The notes under the pieces: generated by a model | What the model saw: only the letters and a program-made list of their open reading frames with translations | Told to the model about the DNA's origin: nothing | Databases searched by the model: none | Program-made: the position numbers and the translations under genes | Assembly: GCA_903854235.1 (NCBI GenBank) | Contig: CAINVV010000035.1 | Span: 1 to 35,523 of the forward strand | Origin: an uncultured Bacteroidia bacterium | GTDB taxonomy: Bacteria; Bacteroidota; Bacteroidia; Bacteroidales; Prolixibacteraceae | Direction: 5' to 3' | DNA length: 35,523 bases | In this document: positions 14,898 through 23,993 of the stretch, piece by piece | Numbering within the stretch: the first letter of the stretch is position 1 | Layout of the letters: every line of letters begins with the position of its first letter

Positions 14898-14939
14898 AAA
14901 AAAACAGGGCGGCTCTTTCTGCCTGAAAGAACCGCCCTG
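14898..14939 (-). terminator. Intrinsic terminator downstream of the oligopeptidase B gene
   Basis: CAGGGCGGCTCTTTC-TGCCT-GAAAGAACCGCCCTG, a 15-bp stem with one G-T type mismatch, followed on the minus strand by a T7 tract. Confidence 0.8.
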
Positions 14940-14960
14940 AAATAAAAACGAAAGGAAAAT

Positions 14961-17090
14961 TTACTTTGCAATCCCCTCCAGCGTAAAGAGGAAGGCCCAG
15001 TTGAGTGCCACGTCCTTCAGGTAGTCGAACCGCCCGCTTGCGCCTCCGTGACCAAATTCCATGTTGGTATGGAGCAGCAAAATATTTTTGTCAGTTTTCA
15101 TCTCCCTGAGCTTGGCCACCCATTTCGAGGGTTCGAAATATTGCACCTGACTGTCGTGCAGACCGGTTGTGACCAACATATTGGGATAATTTTTCTTTTC
15201 CACATTCTCGTAGGGAGAGTAGCTTTTCATGTAGAAATAGGCCTCCTTCTCCTTCGGATTTCCCCATTCATCAAATTCGTTGGTGGTAAGCGGAATGCTC
15301 TCGTCGAGCATGGTATTTACCACATCCACGAAAGGAACCTGTGCAATCACGCCATGCCAGAGTTCGGGCGCCATATTGACCACCGCGCCCATCAGCAGGC
15401 CTCCGGCGCTTCCTCCATGGGCATAGAGATGCTCCTTGCTGGTATATTTTTCCCTTACCAGGAATTCGCCACAATCGATAAAGTCCGAAAAAGTATGGAT
15501 CTTCTTCATCAGTTTTCCATCCTCATACCAAAGTCTGCCCATCTCCTGTCCGCCGCGGATGTGTGCGATGGCAAAGGCAAAGCCGCGGTTCAACAGGCTC
15601 AAACGGGTACTGCCGAAGCTGGCATCGATGCTGTTGCCGTAGCTTCCGTATCCGTACAACAACAATGGAGCCTTGCCATCCCGCTTGAATCCCTTTTTGT
15701 ATACAATAGAGATCGGCACCTTTGTCCCATCCTTGGCAGTAGCATTCAATCGTTCGGTGACATAATCCTTTGGATCATAACCACCCAACACCTCCTGTTG
15801 TTTTTTCAGGGTCTTTACCCTGGTTCCCAAGTCGTAATCGAAGGTGGAGGATGGGGTTGTCAGAGAGGTATAACTGTAACGGAAGTTGGTGCTGTTGTAT
15901 TCCGGATTGGCTCCAAAGTTGGCGGTGTAGGCCGGTTCTCCGAAATCAATGAAATGTTCGGTATGGTCTTTCAGGTTTCGGATCCTCAATTTTACCAGAC
16001 CGTCCTTTCGTTCGTTGATCACGATAAAATCCCGGAACTCCTCCACTCCCTGCAGCAAAACATCCTTGCGCACAGGGATGACCTCTTTCCAGGAATCAGC
16101 AGAAGTCTTGTCAAGCGGACACTCCATCAGCTTGAAATTCTTTGCATCGTCCTTGTTGGTGAGTACCAGAAATTTATCGGCAAGGGTAATCACGTTGTAC
16201 AAGACATCCTTCATTCGGGGAGCAAAAACGGAGAAGGTTCCGTTCGGTTTGGAGGCATCCAGCATCCTGTATTCTGACGACATGGTGGCTGCAGAAACGA
16301 TGAAGATGAACTTGTTGTTTTTACTTTTCTCTACCCCAATGTAGTTACTTTTGTCTTTCTCCTCATAAACCAGCACATCTTTTTTCGCTTCCGTGCCCAT
16401 GGTATGCCGCATGATTTTTTCAGAAAGGAGGGTGACAGGATTTTTGGCTGTGTAGAATATTGTTCTGTTGTCGTTGGCCCAGCAGGGAGCGCCTTCCGTG
16501 TTTTCGACGGCATCCGGTAAGATCAGACCTGTCTGCAGGTCCTTGATGTGAATGGTATACTGCCGCCGGCTCACCAGGTCGACTCCAAAAGCCAGGTATC
16601 TGTTGTCTTCGCTGATGTCGAAGCCGGAGGCAGCATAATAGGCGTGTCCTTCTGCCATCTTGTCGACATCCAGCAAGACCTCTTCCGGGGCCGTCAGACT
16701 CCCCTTCTTTCGGCAATACTTGTAGTACTGTTTCCCATCCTCTGTCCGTGAATAGTAGAAGTATCCGTTCTTGAAAACCGGAACACTTTCGTCCTTTTCC
16801 TTGATCCTGTTTTTCATCTCCGTAAACAGATCTGCCTGAAACTGTTTGGTTCCCTGCATCACCTGATCGAGGTACTTGTTTTCGGCTTTCAGGTAATCGA
16901 CTACTTTGGTACTGTCGGGCCCTTTACCAAAGAAATCATACATCCAGTAATAATTATCCAGAACTTTGTCGCCGTGGATGGTGCGCCAGTGCTCTTTTTT
17001 GGAGGCTATCGGAGCGGTTGCTTTCATAAATTGTGCATTAACGGATAAAACAAAAACGAAAAGTGTAAATAGAACGATCGACTTCTTCAT
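14961..17090 (-). CDS. ptrB: Oligopeptidase B (S9 prolyl oligopeptidase family), exported
   Basis: YGSYGNSIDASF, AHIRGGQEMGRLWYEDGK, HGGSAGGLLMGAVVNMAPELWHGVIAQVPFVDVVNTMLD, TTGLHDSQVQYFEPSKW. Signal-peptide-like start MKKSIVLFTLFVFVLSVNAQ at 17090 (the track ORF starts at 17129). Confidence 0.9.
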   Translation of the reverse strand: MKKSIVLFTLFVFVLSVNAQFMKATAPIASKKEHWRTIHGDKVLDNYYWMYDFFGKGPDSTKVVDYLKAENKYLDQVMQGTKQFQADLFTEMKNRIKEKDESVPVFKNGYFYYSRTEDGKQYYKYCRKKGSLTAPEEVLLDVDKMAEGHAYYAASGFDISEDNRYLAFGVDLVSRRQYTIHIKDLQTGLILPDAVENTEGAPCWANDNRTIFYTAKNPVTLLSEKIMRHTMGTEAKKDVLVYEEKDKSNYIGVEKSKNNKFIFIVSAATMSSEYRMLDASKPNGTFSVFAPRMKDVLYNVITLADKFLVLTNKDDAKNFKLMECPLDKTSADSWKEVIPVRKDVLLQGVEEFRDFIVINERKDGLVKLRIRNLKDHTEHFIDFGEPAYTANFGANPEYNSTNFRYSYTSLTTPSSTFDYDLGTRVKTLKKQQEVLGGYDPKDYVTERLNATAKDGTKVPISIVYKKGFKRDGKAPLLLYGYGSYGNSIDASFGSTRLSLLNRGFAFAIAHIRGGQEMGRLWYEDGKLMKKIHTFSDFIDCGEFLVREKYTSKEHLYAHGGSAGGLLMGAVVNMAPELWHGVIAQVPFVDVVNTMLDESIPLTTNEFDEWGNPKEKEAYFYMKSYSPYENVEKKNYPNMLVTTGLHDSQVQYFEPSKWVAKLREMKTDKNILLLHTNMEFGHGGASGRFDYLKDVALNWAFLFTLEGIAK

Positions 17091-17264
17091 GGCAAATAGT
17101 TTAAGTGAATTTCGCAGGTGAAGGATCAAATGCTGATGCTTATACGCACAAAGCTAAAAATTATTACAGCCAAAATGGTTTGGATGAAGTTGGCTCAGAT
17201 TTTTCATGCAGCACGTTTAATTTTGCAGTCCACAACCGCTCTATCTCTTGGGCTGAAATAAAAT

Positions 17265-18005
17265 CTACTTTTTGGATGTGAGCTCCTTCGTATGCCTGAT
17301 CAGTTCCATTCCGCCGAATGGCCCGTGGCCGGGGACAACAATTTTTGCCTCAGGGAACTTAATGGTCAGCTTTTCGATGGTTTTGTGATAGGCGGTCAGA
17401 TCGCCGTCTGCGGTATTTCCCAGGTCCCTCGCGTCCATACTTTTCACCATGCATCCCGGAAAGAGAATCTTTTCGGAAGGGATCCAAACGACGATGTTGT
17501 CCATGCTGTGCGCTGCCCCCAGGTAATAGCAGCAGATGAGTTTATCTCCCAGCTTCAGTTGCAGCGAATCCTTGAATCCGTGATCCGGTACCGGCAGTTT
17601 TTTGGATTTGGCAAGGTCGATGGTCATCGAATTGGCATAACTCTTTATTTTTTGACTCTGGATGAATTTCAATCCTCCCATGCAATCCGAATGCCAGTGG
17701 TTGGGAACAAAACCTGTAATTTTCAACTTCATCGAATCTGTGATCCAGGAAAACAAATCTTTGGTCAGTGCATCGTTCCATGGGGAATCAAAAACCATCG
17801 CCTCTTTGCCTTGGACAAAGATTAGTCCGTTGGCGGGTGTACGTCCGTAACCGGACACCTCCGACCAGGAGATGTGTACCCAGGCATTTTCAGATATTTT
17901 GATTAGCTGGATATCGGGTGATATCTTGACGATTCTATATACCGGCTGTGCAAGGGCCGAAAATTGCAAAAATCCCATTAAAAAAAGTACGACAAGCTTC
18001 TTCAT
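17265..18005 (-). CDS. Subclass B1 metallo-beta-lactamase, CcrA/CfiA-like
   Basis: HWHSDC (H116/H118/D120/C121 in BBL numbering), GAAHSMDNIVVW (H196), GCMVKS (C221/K224), LGNTADGD (Asn), VPGHG (H263); signal peptide MKKLVVLFLMGFLQFSALAQ. The track ORF starts at 18023. Confidence 0.9.
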   Translation of the reverse strand: MKKLVVLFLMGFLQFSALAQPVYRIVKISPDIQLIKISENAWVHISWSEVSGYGRTPANGLIFVQGKEAMVFDSPWNDALTKDLFSWITDSMKLKITGFVPNHWHSDCMGGLKFIQSQKIKSYANSMTIDLAKSKKLPVPDHGFKDSLQLKLGDKLICCYYLGAAHSMDNIVVWIPSEKILFPGCMVKSMDARDLGNTADGDLTAYHKTIEKLTIKFPEAKIVVPGHGPFGGMELIRHTKELTSKK

Positions 18006-18237
18006 GTTTGATTTAATATCCAAAATAAATAAATAACCCGAACGTTTCGGATGGGAAACGAGTCATCCTCACCCTAAATAAAAAAGATTCCATTGTGGTA
18101 CAACAGAAGGATTTGACGCAGTTAAATTACGTAATACCAAACATTCGACTTCCATGGAATATGATATTTTTTATGCCCTTGATTTTTTCTTTCATTTTTT
18201 ATGTTAATCAGAGAGAAAACAATCTCTATACCAATCA

Positions 18238-18269
18238 TTTGAAAATTGATTATGTTTTATATAACTTTG
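18238..18269 (+). promoter_or_regulatory. Predicted Bacteroidota promoter for the HGG-motif protein gene
   Basis: TTTG (18238-18241), 20-bp spacer, TAACTTTG (18262-18269). Confidence 0.55.
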
Positions 18270-18348
18270 GATAAATCCTGATAAATAAATTCCTTGCGCT
18301 AGTTTTAAAATAAAATCATTCCGTTTATAAACCTTAAACTGTAAAACC

Positions 18349-18936
18349 ATGGATTCGGAAAAGAAAATTCAGGAATATGAAAACTGCCTGAGAGCAAAAG
18401 TAAAAAAAGTAGAGGATGAGCTTAAAAAACTTGATGAATGGATGTACACGGAGGCCCAAATTATCGATTCTCTCGGTGATCCTACAGCAGGAGGTCTGGG
18501 TGCGTTACTTGGAAAGGCCAAACTAGCCGATGACCTTATGGGGACCTACATTCCCGATGTGACCAATGAAATTGACAACTGCACCTTGAACTCTGTGAAC
18601 TGTTACAAGATTACAGGGAATATTCTGAATCCACTTGCCCGGGAGTTGGAGGAAAGCTGTAAGAATTGGAACAAACAGGCTGCAGAAACTGGCAAGAAGC
18701 CTGAAATCATCCGGGCACGCAGGGTTCATGCCTACTTTGCAGCTGTCAACAGAAATATCATCAAGGAAATTTTCATTCCTACCAATCGCACCAAATACGA
18801 AAATCGGACTGACCATGTTCAGAAGATTGAATGTGGAGCCAGGTGTGTGGATGGCCATCCCTGCAAACGTCTCTTCTGGGAAGGTTGGCGATGTTGGCAG
18901 CACGGGGGAGGAAGAAAGAAAGGCAGTGCAGGGTGA
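18349..18936 (+). CDS. Uncharacterised protein with C-terminal CGAxxxxGxPC-x9-C-x2-HGG zinc-knuckle-like motif
   Basis: 195 aa ORF with a recognisable upstream promoter; the C-terminus CGARCVDGHPCKRLFWEGWRCWQHGGGRKKG resembles the HGGxxG module common in phage/mobile-element proteins. The N-terminal part is not recognised. Confidence 0.75.
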   Translation: MDSEKKIQEYENCLRAKVKKVEDELKKLDEWMYTEAQIIDSLGDPTAGGLGALLGKAKLADDLMGTYIPDVTNEIDNCTLNSVNCYKITGNILNPLARELEESCKNWNKQAAETGKKPEIIRARRVHAYFAAVNRNIIKEIFIPTNRTKYENRTDHVQKIECGARCVDGHPCKRLFWEGWRCWQHGGGRKKGSAG

Positions 18937-19129
18937 TCTGTAGACTGGACCCTGGAAATGGCCAGTAGATAGGGTGTTCCGGAAAGGAAACCCACTGCGA
19001 TGCCCACGAATCGTCTCTTTTGATCCGTTGAAAAATCAAACCGTGAACCTGCCTGATTTGGCTTTATTCAGATGATGGATAGAATTAAAATTTGGGAAAT
19101 GGTTCCCAACCCTCTTTTATGCGATCGAG

Positions 19130-19702
19130 CTATTTCTTGCTGAGTCCCTTCACGAAATCCTTGAAACTGACATTGTCAACCATCAGGTCATTGACCATAA
19201 ACTGGTTCTCCCGGATATTGACTTTCAGACTGATGACCCTGGTCGAATCGTTCAGCTTCTGGGAAGCCATTTCTTCGATCTCTTTCAGGTTGGCATTCTC
19301 CACATAATAATTGTTGAAGGGGTAGATCAACTGCAGGGAAGTTGAATCCTTGTAATTCAGGAAGGCTCTTGCCTTTACCCAATCGAAGCTGTCGGCAGGC
19401 TTAAATTTCGACACCGATTGAATTTTGGCAAAACCAAGCGTATCCTTGTTAAAACGGACAAAGACCGTTTGACTCCGCTCCCACTCTTTTTTGTCAGTGA
19501 CTTTGTATTTGTCATCCATAAACCTGAACCAGAGGTAATTCCCATTAATGGAGGTCCCTGCATGGTTGTTCACAACCTTGAAACGAAACTCTTTCCCTGT
19601 CAGGGCGATGTCGGCTTTGCTGCTGATCATCAGGCAGGGGACAAAAAGCTGGGCAAGGACAACCAGCGCAAAAATTGGGTATATCAGTTTTTTAGCGTTC
19701 AT
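19130..19702 (-). CDS. GDYXXLXY domain-containing protein
   Basis: N-terminal TM; TGKEFRFKVV...GTSINGNYLWFRF resembles the GDYxxLxY signature; overlaps the upstream DUF2157 ORF by 11 bp. Confidence 0.75.
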   Translation of the reverse strand: MNAKKLIYPIFALVVLAQLFVPCLMISSKADIALTGKEFRFKVVNNHAGTSINGNYLWFRFMDDKYKVTDKKEWERSQTVFVRFNKDTLGFAKIQSVSKFKPADSFDWVKARAFLNYKDSTSLQLIYPFNNYYVENANLKEIEEMASQKLNDSTRVISLKVNIRENQFMVNDLMVDNVSFKDFVKGLSKK

Positions 19703-20984
19703 TTTGATTCCTTTTTTTGAGGGTTAACCAATTGGTGACAAAAAATCCGACACCGACCAGCACAAACAAACTACCTTTTACGACAAAGGTTAAATCGGTA
19801 TCAAACGACCGGCAGGCGACCAGCAACGCAACGACGACCATCCCTGAATTTAATACGCCCAGATGGCTCAGCCGGGTGCCTTCCCGGATCATCAGGATTG
19901 CGGCGGCAAAGACGAACAGGTTTACCAGCAGGACTGCGAGGGAGGAAAAAAGGCCCAGGACGAAAATCGCCAGAAACAGAAGCCAGACAACCTCCATCAT
20001 CTTCACATCTGACAGCGTTCTTCCACGCATGGCCCTGACCAAAAGGAGGGATGCCAAGATCCCTAAAATGAGTAGTGCAATGAATTCGGAGGAGTTGACC
20101 AGGAAACTCAGGGTGTAGTGATGGTCCTGCAGTTCTTTCCAATTGGATTTGAATGACATGACCAGCAGGGCAATCACGGTGCCGCAGAAGCCGAAAACCT
20201 TGTATCCGTTTTTGATCAAGGCTCTGTTGGAAAAAAAAGATTTATTTCCTATCAGATTGAAAATGCCAAATAGTAGAATAAAGATCGGAGGCAACCATTC
20301 TCTGGAGTTGTGTGAAACCATGCCAATGGTCAACGTCAGTACAAAGGGAATCACCCAATGATGAAGGATAAAGAGTGGACTGTCCGGCGATTTTTTGAAC
20401 AACTGGAAATAGTGCGGAAGTGGCAATGCAAGTAAAGGCCAGTAGATCCACTCACTCCAAAGCTCAGTGGCGTCAGTCCGGACGGCAAAACTATAGAACG
20501 TCAACCCAAAGAAATAGGCCAGAGAAACCGCAGTGCTGCGCATAATGAAGACCAGTGGCACCGTCAGCAACATCCAGGTTAGCAGGAAGGTGCTGGCATC
20601 GCCATTGATGTGATAGATCTGACTTACCAGCGAGATGTTGGCACCAACCGCAAAAAACAGCAGCAGAGCCGTACTCTCCCTCCAGACCATTTTATCGGGT
20701 TTTTTGATGAGTGCAAAAAGGCACAATAACTGCGGTACGATCAGCAACAGGAATGCACAAGCTGTTTTCACATTTCGGGACAAGGAATCCCATTGATTGG
20801 CAATGATGAACATCAGTCCGATGCCAACCAGCAATGCACCCAGGACACCAAAAACAAACAATTGCTTGTTGGCAGTCGGAGATGCACCCTCCTTTTTTTT
20901 GTAATAATCGGCAATCTGATTGGCATTTTCTCTGGTAATCACACCGGCATTTTCCAGTTCAGTCAGGTCTTGAATTAGGCTCAT
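19692..20984 (-). CDS. DUF2157 domain-containing multi-pass membrane protein
   Basis: N-terminal LTELENAGVITRENANQIADYY followed by many TM helices. Preferred start MSLIQDL at 20984 (the track ORF starts at 21014). Confidence 0.82.
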   Translation of the reverse strand: MSLIQDLTELENAGVITRENANQIADYYKKKEGASPTANKQLFVFGVLGALLVGIGLMFIIANQWDSLSRNVKTACAFLLLIVPQLLCLFALIKKPDKMVWRESTALLLFFAVGANISLVSQIYHINGDASTFLLTWMLLTVPLVFIMRSTAVSLAYFFGLTFYSFAVRTDATELWSEWIYWPLLALPLPHYFQLFKKSPDSPLFILHHWVIPFVLTLTIGMVSHNSREWLPPIFILLFGIFNLIGNKSFFSNRALIKNGYKVFGFCGTVIALLVMSFKSNWKELQDHHYTLSFLVNSSEFIALLILGILASLLLVRAMRGRTLSDVKMMEVVWLLFLAIFVLGLFSSLAVLLVNLFVFAAAILMIREGTRLSHLGVLNSGMVVVALLVACRSFDTDLTFVVKGSLFVLVGVGFFVTNWLTLKKRNQNER

Positions 20985-21221
20985 GATGGCAGGGTTGTAG
21001 GTAAAACAAAACAAACTTCACCCAAATGTAGCAATTAGAATCACAAGATTGCAAGGGCATTTTAGATTTTTTCCACTCTTATAGCCTTGAAGTGTAAATA
21101 TTTATGATTTTTTTAGTCTACCATTTAACAATAATATTCGACATTTCTAAAATCTTAACTTGTTAATATTTTTTCCCTGTCGGGAAAATTAATAGATCTG
21201 GCCAGTGCAATTTGCGCCAAT

Positions 21222-23969
21222 TTAGTGCCCCGGGAAAATAAAATGGTAGCTACCGCTGCCCACTTCAATCTTCACTTTGCCACCGATTTCTGAGCTTCGG
21301 ATGGATCGATCTGATGGAAAGGAGCTATTTCCTTCCAGGACAGGATGAATGGGAGCCTGATCCCAAAGTATCGTTGCGGAACTGTTTGCTGGAACAGTGC
21401 AGGAAAAAGTCATGCTATCCCCTTCCATCTTCCATGCCGACCGGATGGTTCCGAACATCGTCTCCAATTCTGCCGAGGCGTTCGTCAATCCTCCGCCAGG
21501 ATGAGGCTGCAAGAAAAAATGTTTGTATCCGGGGTTCTTGGGATCGCTTGAAATACCGGCTACATACCGGTAGAGCCAATCTCCGATGGCCCCATAGGCG
21601 TAGTGGTTGAAACTGTTCATTTTGACATCCTGAAAGGAACCGTCGGGTTTTTGCCCGTCCCATCTCTCCCAGATGGTGGTGGCACCCTTCGTTACCGGAT
21701 AAAGCCAGGAGGGATATTCCTTGTTCATCAAAAGATTGAAAGCTTGTCCCGCATAACCATGGTCGGCTAGCGCCTGACAAATCAGCGGCGTTCCCACGAA
21801 ACCTGTTGTCAGGTGCTTCATTTTATCCACATCTGCGGCCAGAAAGGCAGCAGCCTTTGCGTTCATTGAATCTGGCAGCAGTCTAAAAGCCAAGGCCAGT
21901 GCATAGGCTGTTTGGGTGTTGGAGACCAGGCGTCCCGATGGGGTCAGGTATTCGTGGCAGAAAGCTTCCCTGCACTTTTGGGCCAACTCCCGGTAGGAAG
22001 ATGCATCCTCTTTTTTGCCAAGGATTTCGGCAATTCGGGCCAGCCTACCTGTCGAAAAGGTATAATAGGCATTGGCTATCAGATCCTTTTCCGTGGTGGC
22101 TCCGGGATAGTCCGATTGCGTACTGGCATAGGCCAGCCAATCGCCATAATGGGCATCACCAGTCCAGAGATGGTCTGCTCCCGCACGTTTGCGCATGTAT
22201 TCGACCCACGCCTTCATACTGGGATAAAGAGCCGTCAAAACAGAGGTGTCTCCATAAGCCTGGTAGACGGTCCACGGAACAACGATGGCCGCGTCGCCCC
22301 AGGCAGCTGAGCTTCCCCTGCCCGACCGTACATCTGGAACAACATCCGTTACCTTCCCGTCAGGAAGCTGGTCGGCAGCAAGATCAGCCATCCACTTTGT
22401 AAAAAAGGGTGCCACGTTAAAGTTGAATACGGCGGTCGGGGCAAACACCTGCGCATCACCGGTCCAGCCGAGGCGTTCATCGCGTTGCGGACAATCGGTA
22501 GGGACATCCAGAAAATTGCCTCTTTGTCCCCATTGGATATTCCGCTGTAACTGGTTGATTAATGAATCAGAACAGGAAAAATTTCCGGTTTGTGGCATAT
22601 CCGAATGAATGACAATCCCCGTCAGGCATCTTAAATCAGGGATTCCAGGAAACTGCTCCAGTTTCACATACCTGAAGCCATGAAAGGTGAAATGTGGTTC
22701 AAAAACTTCGGGGCCTCCTCCCTTTAGGATGAAGGTATCCGTGGCTTTGGCACTACGCAGATTCTCGGTGTAAAAATTTCCATCCTTGTCTAGTACTTCC
22801 GCAAATTTTAAAACGACCTTGTCACCTTTTTGCCCGTTGACCTTTACCCTGACCCAACCTACCATGTTCTGACCCATGTCGAATACCGTCTCTCCCCTTG
22901 GAGTTTTGACTATTTTTCGAGGAATAGTCTCCTGTATAGCCCTTACGGGGGAACTGATCCCCGCAACAAGGATATTTGTAGGGCGATCGAGCACCGTGGC
23001 AGGAGAAAAAGCGGAAGAAGTAAATCCGGACTGTTTCCATCCCGGCCATTCTTGCGATGCATCGATGGTCTCTCCATTGTAAATATCAGACTCCTGGATG
23101 GAGCCATGACCTGCTTGCCAGGAGTCGTCGGTAACGAGCTTTTGGGTGGACCCATCGGAAAAGGTTACCTCCAGTTGAGCCAGAAAGCCAAGTTTATTCC
23201 CATAATAATTTGTATGGACCCGCCCTCCGATGTTTCCACGATACCAGCCATCGCCTACTACTGCACTGAGGACATTACCGGATTTCAACATCCCGGTTAC
23301 GTCGTAGGTCTGGTATTGAATCCGTTTGTTGTAACTGGTCCAACCCGGGGTAAACAGATCGGACCCCACCTTTTCTCCATTCAGGAAAACCTGATAAAGG
23401 CCGAGGGAGGTAATGTACAACCTTGCTGACTTGACTGTTCCGATGCAGTTAAACTCCTTTCTGAAACAGACCGGACGGTGATCTTCGGGCGACTGTTCTC
23501 CGGAGCCAATCCATTTGGCTTTCCACAAAGCCTTGTCAAGCAGCGCGGTTTCCCACCAGGATGGATTGCTCCAATTGGATATCCTATGCTTGTTGTCCCA
23601 GATGCGAACCTGCCAGTAATAACGTTGGGAGGATTGCAGCGGTCCACCTTTGTATACGATGTGGACGGATTGGTCAGACTTTACGATTCCTGAATTCCAA
23701 AGTAGTTTCTTCTTAGCTGACAGATTTTCAGACGAAGCAGCAACCCTTATTTCGTAAGCGACTTGTTTGACATTTGATTCGTCCGACTGAATTTGCCAAC
23801 TCAACCTGGGGGATTTCGTCTCTATCCCGAGTGGATTTTGAAGGTACTCACATTTTAGGTTGGCAACGCGGCCATTCCCACCCAAAAGCCAGATCGGAAG
23901 AAAGAGGAGCAGCTGCACCAACCACATCCCGGGGAAAAATTTGGCAGGCAAGGACTTGTTGTTACACAT
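21222..23969 (-). CDS. Alpha-L-rhamnosidase (GH78)
   Basis: Bac_rhamnosid-type architecture: NPLGIETKSPRLSWQ, YKLFLNGEKVG-like YQVFLNGEKVGSDLFTPGWTSYNKRIQYQTYDVT, DCPQRDERLGWTGDAQVFAPTA, TTIWERWD, SFNHYAYGAIGDWLY. Confidence 0.95.
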   Translation of the reverse strand: MCNNKSLPAKFFPGMWLVQLLLFLPIWLLGGNGRVANLKCEYLQNPLGIETKSPRLSWQIQSDESNVKQVAYEIRVAASSENLSAKKKLLWNSGIVKSDQSVHIVYKGGPLQSSQRYYWQVRIWDNKHRISNWSNPSWWETALLDKALWKAKWIGSGEQSPEDHRPVCFRKEFNCIGTVKSARLYITSLGLYQVFLNGEKVGSDLFTPGWTSYNKRIQYQTYDVTGMLKSGNVLSAVVGDGWYRGNIGGRVHTNYYGNKLGFLAQLEVTFSDGSTQKLVTDDSWQAGHGSIQESDIYNGETIDASQEWPGWKQSGFTSSAFSPATVLDRPTNILVAGISSPVRAIQETIPRKIVKTPRGETVFDMGQNMVGWVRVKVNGQKGDKVVLKFAEVLDKDGNFYTENLRSAKATDTFILKGGGPEVFEPHFTFHGFRYVKLEQFPGIPDLRCLTGIVIHSDMPQTGNFSCSDSLINQLQRNIQWGQRGNFLDVPTDCPQRDERLGWTGDAQVFAPTAVFNFNVAPFFTKWMADLAADQLPDGKVTDVVPDVRSGRGSSAAWGDAAIVVPWTVYQAYGDTSVLTALYPSMKAWVEYMRKRAGADHLWTGDAHYGDWLAYASTQSDYPGATTEKDLIANAYYTFSTGRLARIAEILGKKEDASSYRELAQKCREAFCHEYLTPSGRLVSNTQTAYALALAFRLLPDSMNAKAAAFLAADVDKMKHLTTGFVGTPLICQALADHGYAGQAFNLLMNKEYPSWLYPVTKGATTIWERWDGQKPDGSFQDVKMNSFNHYAYGAIGDWLYRYVAGISSDPKNPGYKHFFLQPHPGGGLTNASAELETMFGTIRSAWKMEGDSMTFSCTVPANSSATILWDQAPIHPVLEGNSSFPSDRSIRSSEIGGKVKIEVGSGSYHFIFPGH

Positions 23970-23993
23970 GGAATGGCATTCAGAAAAATGGGA

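Noticed and set aside
15048-16277. 409-aa plus-strand ORF
   Set aside because: Antisense to the oligopeptidase B catalytic domain, which has strong motif support.
21171-21190. Hairpin TTTTCCC-TGTC-GGGAAAA near the GH78 3' end
   Set aside because: Short AT-rich stem without a clear T tract on the GH78 strand; not strong enough to call a terminator.
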